Shown here piece after piece: positions 1 through 5,810 of a stretch of 7,913 nt of DNA. The position numbers and the translations under genes were made by a program. The notes beneath the pieces are model-generated. The model worked only from the letters and a program-made list of their open reading frames with translations. It searched no databases and was not told where the DNA came from. The stretch is from Pelagilacustribacter hypolimneticus (GTDB lineage Bacteria > Pseudomonadota > Alphaproteobacteria > Pelagibacterales > Pelagibacteraceae), in NCBI GenBank assembly GCA_965235125.1, contig CBDDXH010000051.1, positions 1 to 7,913 of the forward strand, read 5' to 3'. The stretch's first letter is position 1, and every line of letters starts with the position of its first letter.

Positions 1-765
1 TTAATTGCTGGACCATGCCAACTTGAAAGCGAGCAACATGCTTTAGAGGTTTCTCATGAATTAAAAAAAATTACTTCAGATTTAAAAATTAATTTAATTT
101 ATAAAACTTCTTTTGATAAAGCTAACAGGACAAGTTTAAAAGGTAAAAGAGGAATTGGTTTAGAAAAATCTCTTTCTATATTTGATAAGATTAGAAAAAA
201 AGTTGGTGTTCCAGTTTTAACCGATGTTCATACAGCCGAACAATGTTCAATAGTTGCAAAGCATGTAGATGTTTTACAGATACCTGCTTTTTTATGCAGA
301 CAAACTGATTTGTTAGTAGCTGCAGCTAAAACTGGAAAAATTGTTAATGTTAAAAAAGGTCAGTTTTTAGCTCCTTGGGACATGATTAATGTAATAAAAA
401 AACTAGAAGACTCAGGAAATAAAAATATTTTACTGACCGAACGTGGTGCAAGTTTTGGATATAATACACTTGTTACAGATATGAGAGCTTTGCCTATAAT
501 GGCGAAGTTTGGTTATCCTATTGTTTTTGACGCAACTCATTCCGTTCAGCAACCAGGTGGTATGGGAGAAAAAAGTGGAGGCCAAAGAGAATTTGTTCCT
601 TATTTATCTAGAGCGGCAATTGCAGTTGGTATTGGTGCGGTGTTTATGGAAACACATGAAGATCCAGACAACGCTCCATCAGATGGTCCTAACATGATTC
701 CTTTAAGCGAAATAAAAGCTTTGTTAAAGCAATTGGTCTCAATCGATAAATTGATTAAGAACTAA
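1..765 (+). CDS. kdsA: 3-deoxy-D-manno-octulosonate-8-phosphate synthase (KDO-8-P synthase), 5'-truncated by window edge
   Basis: Condenses phosphoenolpyruvate with arabinose-5-phosphate to give KDO-8-phosphate, the precursor of the inner-core sugar of lipopolysaccharide; a cytosolic enzyme. The frame is open from base 1 and gives 254 residues, so only a short N-terminal piece is missing. Visible family motifs (numbered from the first visible codon) are AGPCQLES (3-10), KTSFDKANRTS (35-45), PVLTDVH (71-77), QIPAFLCRQTDLL (93-105), KKGQF (118-122), ERGASFGYN (147-155) and DATHS (177-181). Cys6, His180, Glu217 and Asp228 match the metal ligands of the metal-dependent class; the metal-independent E. 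coli enzyme has Asn at the Cys position. SDG at 227-229 also fits the metal-dependent class. Two tandem TAA stops end the gene, and eno starts directly after the second. Identity is very secure; metal dependence is inferred from residues. Confidence 0.97.
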   Translation, partial: LIAGPCQLESEQHALEVSHELKKITSDLKINLIYKTSFDKANRTSLKGKRGIGLEKSLSIFDKIRKKVGVPVLTDVHTAEQCSIVAKHVDVLQIPAFLCRQTDLLVAAAKTGKIVNVKKGQFLAPWDMINVIKKLEDSGNKNILLTERGASFGYNTLVTDMRALPIMAKFGYPIVFDATHSVQQPGGMGEKSGGQREFVPYLSRAAIAVGIGAVFMETHEDPDNAPSDGPNMIPLSEIKALLKQLVSIDKLIKN

Positions 766-768
766 TAA

Positions 769-2025
769 ATGGCAAAAATCACAAAGTTGATAGGCAGACA
801 AGTCTTTGACAGCAGGGGCAATCCAACTGTCGAAGCAGAGGTTTTTTTAAATAATAAAATTAAAGCATTTGCTATTGTACCTTCAGGAGCATCAACAGGC
901 GCATTTGAAGCATTTGAATTAAGAGATAATAATAAGAATTATTTTTTAGGAAAAAGTGTTTTAAATGCAGTTAATAATATAAATACTATTATTAATAAAA
1001 GTTTAAAAAGCATAGATTCAGGAAATCAAAAAAAAATTGATCAAATTTTACTAGACCTTGACGGGACCGATAATAAGAAAAAATTAGGAGCCAATGCTTT
1101 ACTCGCAGTATCTTTAGCTGTTGCAAAAGCAGAAGCAATTTCAAAAAAAAAAGAATTGTATCAACATTTAGGTAAAAAATTTATTATACCAAAACCATTA
1201 ATGAATATTATCAATGGCGGTGCTCATGCAGATAATAATTTAAAAATTCAAGAGTTTATGATCAGACCTGATTCAGCTAAAAATTTTATGGATGCTATTG
1301 AAAAATGTTTTTTAGTTATTCAAAACTTAAAAAAAATTCTTCAATCAAAAAATTTATTAACAAATGTAGGTGATGAAGGTGGCTTTGCTCCATCTATTAA
1401 CTCCAATGAGGAAGCTCTTGATCTTATTGTTGATGCCATAGATCAATCTAAATTAAAACCAGGTGTAGATATCAATATTTGTTTAGATGTCGCAGCCAAT
1501 GAATTGATTAATAAAGAAGGCAACTATATATTAAATTCCTCTGATTATCTTTCAGTTGATGAATGCATTCTTTATTACAAAGAGTTAGTTTCAAAATACC
1601 CCATTAAATCTATCGAGGATCCATTTGCTGAAGACGACTGGAGAGCATGGTCAAAACTTACAAAAGAAATTGGTAAAAATATTCAAATTGTAGGAGATGA
1701 TTTGTTCGTAACTAATGCTAAAAGATTAAAAAAAGGAATTAAAGAAAAGTCAGCTAACTCCATATTAATAAAAGTAAATCAAATCGGAACCTTGACTGAA
1801 ACTTTAGATGTAATTGATCTTGCTAAAAAAAATAATTTTAGTACAATTATTTCTCATAGATCTGGTGATACCGAAGATACTTTTATTGCTGATTTGGCAG
1901 TTGCTACTCAATCAACTCAAATTAAAACAGGTTCTTTAGCAAGATCTGAAAGAGTGGCTAAATACAATAGGTTATTGAGAATTGAAGAACAGCTTGGAAA
2001 ATCTTCTAAAATAGCTAAAATCTAA
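769..2025 (+). CDS. eno: Enolase (phosphopyruvate hydratase)
   Basis: Interconverts 2-phosphoglycerate and phosphoenolpyruvate in glycolysis and gluconeogenesis. The protein has 418 residues, slightly shorter than the 432 of E. coli. Motifs in order: DSRGNPTVE (14-22), PSGASTG (38-44), the QEF glutamate E162, GDEGGFAP with the general acid E203, Mg ligands D240 (LDVAA), E283 (SIEDP) and D310 (VGDD), the catalytic base K335 (LIKVNQIG), SHRSG (362-366), and the C-terminal signature KTGSLARSERVAKYNRLLRIEE, beginning at 386. All catalytic residues are present. The ATG lies 3 bases after the first kdsA stop, with no clear Shine-Dalgarno sequence, so translation probably depends on coupling or on a non-SD mechanism. 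Its product PEP is also the substrate of KdsA encoded just upstream. The start is supported by the standard N-terminal distance to DSRGNPT. Confidence 0.99.
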   Translation: MAKITKLIGRQVFDSRGNPTVEAEVFLNNKIKAFAIVPSGASTGAFEAFELRDNNKNYFLGKSVLNAVNNINTIINKSLKSIDSGNQKKIDQILLDLDGTDNKKKLGANALLAVSLAVAKAEAISKKKELYQHLGKKFIIPKPLMNIINGGAHADNNLKIQEFMIRPDSAKNFMDAIEKCFLVIQNLKKILQSKNLLTNVGDEGGFAPSINSNEEALDLIVDAIDQSKLKPGVDINICLDVAANELINKEGNYILNSSDYLSVDECILYYKELVSKYPIKSIEDPFAEDDWRAWSKLTKEIGKNIQIVGDDLFVTNAKRLKKGIKEKSANSILIKVNQIGTLTETLDVIDLAKKNNFSTIISHRSGDTEDTFIADLAVATQSTQIKTGSLARSERVAKYNRLLRIEEQLGKSSKIAKI

Positions 2026-2027
2026 AC

Positions 2028-2324
2028 ATGAAAATTTTAGAAATTCTTAAATCAAAAAAAATATTTTTCTTTCAAGTTTTTTTCACCTTATATATTGGCA
2101 TTAATCTCATTGGTGGAGAACGAGGTTTGATTTCTTATATTGAAAAGAACGCATATGAAAAAAAACTTTTAAATAAAAAGATAGAATTAGAAAGCGAATT
2201 AGAGTCTGTAGAGCACAAAAACAAATTGCTATCTGAAAATATTGATCTAGATTATTTAGATACTCTTTATCGTTCAAAATTTAAATTTGGCACTAAAGAT
2301 GAAATTTTAATTAAACTAAAATAA
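2028..2324 (+). CDS. ftsB: FtsB/DivIC-family septum formation initiator
   Basis: Small bitopic division protein. In characterised bacteria FtsB works with FtsL and FtsQ as a scaffold for septal peptidoglycan synthesis at the inner membrane. The 98-residue protein has a Lys-rich cytoplasmic N-terminus, one hydrophobic segment at about 12-29, the family's GERGL motif (30-34) just after the membrane, a charged Leu/Glu/Lys coiled coil at about 37-72, and a C-terminal D-x-D-x-L-x-x-x-Y-R motif at about 73-82 (DLDYLDTLYR), matching the DivIC/FtsB family pattern. Length is typical. It begins 2 bases after eno, and its stop codon overlaps the lipA start by one base (TAATG). The eno-divIC neighbourhood is conserved in alphaproteobacteria and strengthens the call, because the sequence itself diverges quickly in this family. 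Confidence 0.9.
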   Translation: MKILEILKSKKIFFFQVFFTLYIGINLIGGERGLISYIEKNAYEKKLLNKKIELESELESVEHKNKLLSENIDLDYLDTLYRSKFKFGTKDEILIKLK

Positions 2325-3262
2325 TGAAACCAAGACATCCTGAAAAAGTAAAAAATATTGAAAGTCCACTAAAAAAAAAACCAGAGTGGATTAGATCTAA
2401 GATTACTAATAGTAAAATATTTTTTCAGACCAAAGAAATAGTAAACAAAAATAAATTAAATACTGTTTGTCAGGAAGCTAATTGTCCAAATATAACTGAG
2501 TGTTGGAGCAAAAAACATGCAACTTTTATGATTATGGGAGATATCTGCACAAGAGGTTGTGCTTTTTGCGATGTTAAAACAGGAAAACCTTTTGCGTTAG
2601 ATCCCTTAGAACCTTGCAGGGTATCTAAGGCTGTTAATGAATTACAATTAAATCATGTGGTAATCACATCTGTTGATAGAGATGATCTAGAAGATGGAGG
2701 AGCAAATCATTTTAAAGAAGTTATTTCAGAGGTTAAAAAAAATAATCCAAATACAACAATTGAAGTTTTAACTCCAGATTTTTTAAAAAAAAAAAATGCT
2801 TATGAGAAAGTTTTAGAAGGAAATCCTGATGTTTTTAATCATAATATAGAAACTGTTCCTAGTTTGTATTTAAAAGTTAGACCTGGCTCTCGTTATTTTA
2901 CCTCTGTGGAACTTCTTAAATCCGTTAAAATAAAAAAACCAAATATTTTTACTAAATCAGGAATTATGGTTGGCTTGGGTGAAAAAAAAGATGAAATAAT
3001 TCAAGTAATGGATGATTTGAGAATTGCCGATGTAGATTTTTTAACAATTGGTCAATATCTTCAGCCTTCAACTAAACATTTTCCTTTAGATAGATATTTA
3101 CATCCAGATGAGTTTGAAGAATTTAAAAATATTGCAATTTCAAAAGGTTTTTTGCTTGTTTCCTCATCACCATTAACAAGATCCTCTTATCACGCAGATA
3201 CAGATTTTAAGATTCTAAAAGAAGCTAGAGAAAATTCTTTAGGATGTCAGCAGCTTCAATAA
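2324..3262 (+). CDS. lipA: Lipoyl synthase (radical SAM)
   Basis: Inserts two sulfur atoms into the octanoyl group on lipoyl domains of 2-oxoacid dehydrogenases and the glycine cleavage H protein, consuming its auxiliary iron-sulfur cluster. The protein has 312 residues (E. coli about 321). The auxiliary cluster cysteines are C49, C54 and C60 (CQEANC...C, spacing CX4CX5C), with the serine-containing RSSYHAD motif at 286-292 that supplies the unusual serine ligand. The radical SAM CX3CX2C motif is C75, C79, C82 (CTRGCAFC). Other family motifs are TSVDRDDLEDGGA (115-127), FNHNIETVP (171-179), RPGSRY (186-191), KSGIMVGLGE (211-220) and GQYLQPS (243-249). It overlaps ftsB by one base and ratA by 19. 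A T6A12 tract at 2779-2796 encodes Phe-Leu-Lys-Lys-Lys-Asn without breaking the frame. No pyruvate dehydrogenase genes lie next to it. Confidence 0.99.
   Translation: MKPRHPEKVKNIESPLKKKPEWIRSKITNSKIFFQTKEIVNKNKLNTVCQEANCPNITECWSKKHATFMIMGDICTRGCAFCDVKTGKPFALDPLEPCRVSKAVNELQLNHVVITSVDRDDLEDGGANHFKEVISEVKKNNPNTTIEVLTPDFLKKKNAYEKVLEGNPDVFNHNIETVPSLYLKVRPGSRYFTSVELLKSVKIKKPNIFTKSGIMVGLGEKKDEIIQVMDDLRIADVDFLTIGQYLQPSTKHFPLDRYLHPDEFEEFKNIAISKGFLLVSSSPLTRSSYHADTDFKILKEARENSLGCQQLQ
2779..2796 (+). repeat. T6A12 homopolymer tract inside lipA
   Basis: Six T followed by twelve A within lipA, encoding Phe-Leu-Lys-Lys-Lys-Asn at residues 153-158. It is the longest single-base run I see in the window. 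The frame is intact on both sides, with family motifs before and after. Runs of this length are prone to polymerase slippage and to sequencing error, and they bend DNA. Confidence 0.9.
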
Positions 3263-3687
3263 AAAAAATTTTTTTTTGTAGCAAAAAAAATTTAATCGAA
3301 ATGGTTTTAGATATTGAACAATATCCTCAATTTGTTCCCTGGTGTTTGAATGGTAAAATACATGAAAAGAAAGAGTCAGAAGATTTTATTGAAATAAAAG
3401 CTGACCTCAAAGTTGGTAAAAAATTTATAAATGAGACTTATTCTAGTCTAGTTTTGTATTCTAAAAAAAAAGATTTAATAACTGTGACCGATATTAAAGG
3501 GCCTTTAAAATATCTTAAAAACGAGTGGAAATTCAGAGAAATCAACAAAAAAACTGAACTAGATTTTAGTATAGATTTTGAATTAAAAAATAATTTTTTA
3601 AACCTTATTATGAAAAATTATTTTAATTTTGGAATAAATAAAATTACTGATGCCTTTGAACAAAGAGCTCTTAAGCTTTTTAAATAA
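3244..3687 (+). CDS. ratA: RatA/Coq10-like START-domain protein
   Basis: Member of the polyketide cyclase/START family that includes E. coli RatA (YfjG) and mitochondrial Coq10. The family binds lipid or quinone. Coq10 supports ubiquinone function in respiration, while RatA was described as a toxin blocking 70S ribosome assembly; for alphaproteobacterial members the quinone-related role is often assumed. The protein has 147 residues, normal for the family. Motifs are YPQFVPWC (27-34), an amphipathic beta-rich middle, GPLKYLKNEWKF (86-97) and a C-terminal helix ending FEQRALKLF. The chosen ATG overlaps the end of lipA by 19 bases and gives the usual distance to YPxFxPWC; AGG directly precedes it. 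The first codons contain A8T9 and A8 runs. The 3' end overlaps the convergent cinA gene by 8 bases. Family assignment is secure; the cellular role is not decided by the sequence. Confidence 0.93.
   Translation: MSAASIKKIFFCSKKNLIEMVLDIEQYPQFVPWCLNGKIHEKKESEDFIEIKADLKVGKKFINETYSSLVLYSKKKDLITVTDIKGPLKYLKNEWKFREINKKTELDFSIDFELKNNFLNLIMKNYFNFGINKITDAFEQRALKLFK
3261..3290 (+). repeat. A8T9 ... A8 tracts at the lipA/ratA junction
   Basis: A8 (3261-3268, including the last two bases of the lipA stop), T9 (3269-3277) and a second A8 (3283-3290) lie within the first 16 codons of ratA. The A8T9 block is a perfect A/T palindrome without a loop, so it is not a terminator hairpin. The ratA frame reads through it as Lys-Lys-Ile-Phe-Phe. 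Confidence 0.85.
3662..3681. terminator. Weak hairpin at the convergent ratA/cinA junction, possible bidirectional terminator
   Basis: Bases 3662-3669 (AAAGAGCT) can pair with 3674-3681 (AGCTTTTT) around a 4-base loop, giving an 8-bp stem with one G-U pair. It ends in a T run on the + strand and in an A-to-T context on the - strand. It sits inside the last codons of ratA, where two transcription units meet head-on and both must stop. The stem is short and AT-rich, so this is only a candidate; termination could be Rho-dependent or absent. Confidence 0.22.
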
Positions 3688-4150
3688 AATTTCTAATAAG
3701 TTCAAAAGATTTTTTTACAGAATTTATTCTAATCTTTTCCCTATTATTGCTTTTAAAAAAAAACTCTTCAATTTTAGTTTTATTACCTTTTTTTATTCCT
3801 ATATAAACCAGACCTACGGGTTTTAATTTTGATCCACCTTTAGGGCCAGCGATTCCAGTGATTGCTATATTTAATTTTGTTTTTGATATTTTTGATAAAT
3901 TATTAACCATAGTCTTACAGCATTGTTTACTAACAGAACCATATTTACTTATTATTTTTGAAGAAACTTTAAGGAATTTAATTTTTGCTTGATTTGAATA
4001 AGTTACGATTCCAAATTTAAAAACCTTTGAAGCACCGTCAACACTAGTTAAAGCTTGTGCAAGCATACCGCCAGTACATGATTCAGCAACAGATATGCTT
4101 ATTTTTTTATTTTTAAGTAAATTAATTATTTTTTTTACCTCTTTAAACAT
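3680..4150 (-). CDS. pncC: CinA C-terminal domain protein (PncC-type nicotinamide-nucleotide amidase)
   Basis: Stand-alone CinA C-terminal domain of 156 residues, lacking the N-terminal MoaB-like domain of full-length CinA. Characterised members deamidate nicotinamide mononucleotide to nicotinate mononucleotide, returning the by-product of NAD-dependent DNA ligase and similar reactions to NAD synthesis. Motifs are AESCTGG (22-28), GASKVFKFGIVTYSNQAK (39-56), TGIAGPKGGS (98-107), KPVGLVYIG (110-118) and NREKIR (136-141). S41 and K56 align, by the spacing of the surrounding motif, with the Ser/Lys pair I recall as catalytic in E. coli PncC; this is an alignment inference. It is the last gene of the ispDF-pgpA-cinA unit, its ATG overlapping the pgpA stop by 8 bases. 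Its 3' end overlaps ratA. The family is certain; amidase activity is likely but untested here. Confidence 0.93.
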   Translation of the reverse strand: MFKEVKKIINLLKNKKISISVAESCTGGMLAQALTSVDGASKVFKFGIVTYSNQAKIKFLKVSSKIISKYGSVSKQCCKTMVNNLSKISKTKLNIAITGIAGPKGGSKLKPVGLVYIGIKKGNKTKIEEFFFKSNNREKIRINSVKKSFELIRNFI

Positions 4151-4637
4151 AATTTATAAACATGAGAATTATTAAAAATACTAATACCGAAAAAATACCT
4201 GCAATTATGTCATCTAAAATTACACCAAATCCATTCTTCATATATTTGTCAATTATATTTATGGGATAAGGTTTCCATATATCAAATACTCTAAATAAAA
4301 TAAAAGACATTAGAGTCAAAAAAATAAAATAATTTAAATTATTTTTTTCAATAAAACTGTAAATTGTTAAGATCGGAATAGATTGGCCTATAAATTCATC
4401 TATGACTATTTCTTTAGCATCTACTTTTGAAAATGAATTATTAAATTTATCAATTATGTAAACTGAAAATATAAAAATTATAATTACATTTAAAATTAAT
4501 ACAATTATACTTATTTGAAAAATATAAAACAAAATATAGATCAAGCACGTTACAAAAGAAGCAACTGTGCCTGGTAAGTATTTTGAATTACCTATACCCA
4601 GCATAGTAATTATTAATATACTTATTTTCTTATTCAT
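4143..4637 (-). CDS. pgpA: Phosphatidylglycerophosphatase A
   Basis: Inner-membrane phosphatase that removes phosphate from phosphatidylglycerol phosphate, the last step to phosphatidylglycerol. The protein has 164 residues, close to the E. coli enzyme. Family blocks in order: GIGNSKYLPGTVAS (14-27, equivalent to GSGxxPxxPGTxGS), IVIDEFIGQSIPI (77-89) with the acidic DE pair, FRVFDIWKPYPI (115-126), and GFGVILDDIIAG (136-147) with a second acidic pair. Hydrophobic segments at about 28-62 (probably two spans), 85-117 and 146-163 fit a multi-span membrane protein. Compared with the family, the first block has N-S-K-Y where small or Pro residues are more usual, but the PGT core and the acidic residues are intact. 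It overlaps ispDF upstream and cinA downstream by 8 bases each, implying translational coupling. Confidence 0.94.
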   Translation of the reverse strand: MNKKISILIITMLGIGNSKYLPGTVASFVTCLIYILFYIFQISIIVLILNVIIIFIFSVYIIDKFNNSFSKVDAKEIVIDEFIGQSIPILTIYSFIEKNNLNYFIFLTLMSFILFRVFDIWKPYPINIIDKYMKNGFGVILDDIIAGIFSVLVFLIILMFINYV

Positions 4638-5766
4638 ATTTTATTACCGAGACTATTACTTCAGCTGCAATAGCTTTTTCTTGTCCAATAATACCCAATT
4701 TTTCTGTTGTTTTAGCTTTGATGTTTACTTTATCAGATGATATTCCACACAAAGTAGAAATATTATTAACTATTTTATTTTTAAATTTTTTAAGTCTTGG
4801 AGTTTCTGTTATTACGTTTATATCTATATTATTTATTTCATAGTTCTTTAACCTAATTTTTCCAATAACTTCTTTAATTAAGAGGGCTGAACTTATGTTT
4901 TTATATTTTTTACTCTTGTCAGAAAATAATTCACCGATATCTTTCATTTGGCATGCGCCTAGAACCGCATCTATTATGGCATGTAATACAGGATCTCCAT
5001 CAGAATGACCTAATGTGCCAATAGGAGATGGAATTTTTATTCCTCCTAAGAATAGTTTTCTTCCAGCAACCAATTTATGAACATCAAAACCAATACCAAT
5101 TTTTAAATTAGACTTATAAATATCTTTTAATAATAAAAAATCATATTTATCTGTAATTTTAAAATTTCTTTTTTCCCCGTTTATAAATTTGATTTTATCT
5201 TTGCTATTTATTAATGATAAATCATCATCATTATAATTATCTTTATTTTTACTATGAAGATTAAATATTTTTTTAAAATTGAAACATTGTGGAGTTTGAG
5301 TTACAAAAAAATCATCTCTTTTTAAATTTAAAAACTTATGTTTGTCGTACTTTTTTTTTAAGGAGTCATATATTTTTAAAACAGGAATAATTATGTCATT
5401 TTTTTTCGATTCGTGTAATATTTTTTTTATTAAATTTGATGAAAAATTAGGTCTCGCTGCATCATGAATTAAAACTTTGTTTATACCATTTTGTTTTTCT
5501 AAATAATTTAAAGCATTATAAGTAGATTGTTGTCTAGTTTTACCGCCCTGTAAAAAAATTATATTTTTTAAATTAATTTTTTTTAAAAAATTTATATGCT
5601 TTTTATGATAAACAATAATTATCTTTTTAAATTCTTGAAATTGTCTAATTTTGTTTATTGATATTTCTATTAGAGTTTTTCCACCTATCTTATTATATGG
5701 CTTCGGTAATTTAGACTTAAACCTACTACTATTTCCGCCAGCTAGTAAAATAAAAGAAAATTTCAT
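4630..5766 (-). CDS. ispDF: Bifunctional IspD/IspF (MEP cytidylyltransferase / MECDP synthase)
   Basis: Carries out steps 3 and 5 of the methylerythritol phosphate pathway: CTP-dependent formation of CDP-methylerythritol and cyclisation to methylerythritol 2,4-cyclodiphosphate. The 378 residues are a fusion. IspD (about 1-215) shows LLAGGNSSRF (7-16) with R15 and K22 matching E. coli R20 and K27, HDAARP (101-106), TQTPQ (156-160) and NFKIT with K203. IspF (about 221-378) shows GIGFDVH with metal ligands D228 and H230, GHSDGDPVLHAIIDA (253-267) with H262, ITETP (319-323) and KTTEKLG (352-358). Such fusions are common in alpha- and epsilonproteobacteria. The nucleotide-binding loop is AGGNSSR rather than the usual AAGxGxR. 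The ATG is the first in frame after the 44-base divergent region, with no clear Shine-Dalgarno sequence; it is probably the first gene of its operon. Confidence 0.98.
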   Translation of the reverse strand: MKFSFILLAGGNSSRFKSKLPKPYNKIGGKTLIEISINKIRQFQEFKKIIIVYHKKHINFLKKINLKNIIFLQGGKTRQQSTYNALNYLEKQNGINKVLIHDAARPNFSSNLIKKILHESKKNDIIIPVLKIYDSLKKKYDKHKFLNLKRDDFFVTQTPQCFNFKKIFNLHSKNKDNYNDDDLSLINSKDKIKFINGEKRNFKITDKYDFLLLKDIYKSNLKIGIGFDVHKLVAGRKLFLGGIKIPSPIGTLGHSDGDPVLHAIIDAVLGACQMKDIGELFSDKSKKYKNISSALLIKEVIGKIRLKNYEINNIDINVITETPRLKKFKNKIVNNISTLCGISSDKVNIKAKTTEKLGIIGQEKAIAAEVIVSVIKYE

Positions 5767-5810
5767 TGAGTTAAACTATATTATGTTTATATAAATTATT
5801 GATATTTTTT
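5767..5810. promoter_or_regulatory. Divergent intergenic region, probable back-to-back promoters for ispDF and ntrY
   Basis: These 44 bases are the only substantial noncoding DNA in the window and must hold or overlap the start signals of two divergent operons. For ntrY, TTGAGT at 5766-5771 and TATAAA at 5790-5795 are separated by 18 bases, a plausible sigma-70-type pair; transcription would then begin near 5802, leaving a leader of about 9 bases before the ATG at 5811. On the - strand, CATAAT or TAATAT near 5778-5785 could serve ispDF, but no convincing -35 is visible. In DNA this AT-rich such matches arise easily, so the location is firmer than the boxes. Confidence 0.4.

Noticed and set aside
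509..697. Open frame of 62 codons on the + strand inside kdsA
   Set aside because: It lies fully within kdsA in another frame and has no family motifs.
310..765. kdsA as a short 151-residue gene starting at 310
   Set aside because: The codon at 310 is TTG and the frame is open with clear KdsA motifs back to base 1, so this is an internal leucine and the gene is cut by the window edge.
3261..3277. A8T9 palindrome as an intrinsic terminator after lipA
   Set aside because: It has no loop and no GC stem, and it lies inside the ratA coding sequence, which continues intact.
5799..5801. TTG at 5799 as the ntrY start
   Set aside because: An ATG four codons downstream (5811) is the simpler choice and removes only Met-Ile-Phe-Phe. 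The TTG would also fall almost at the predicted transcription start.
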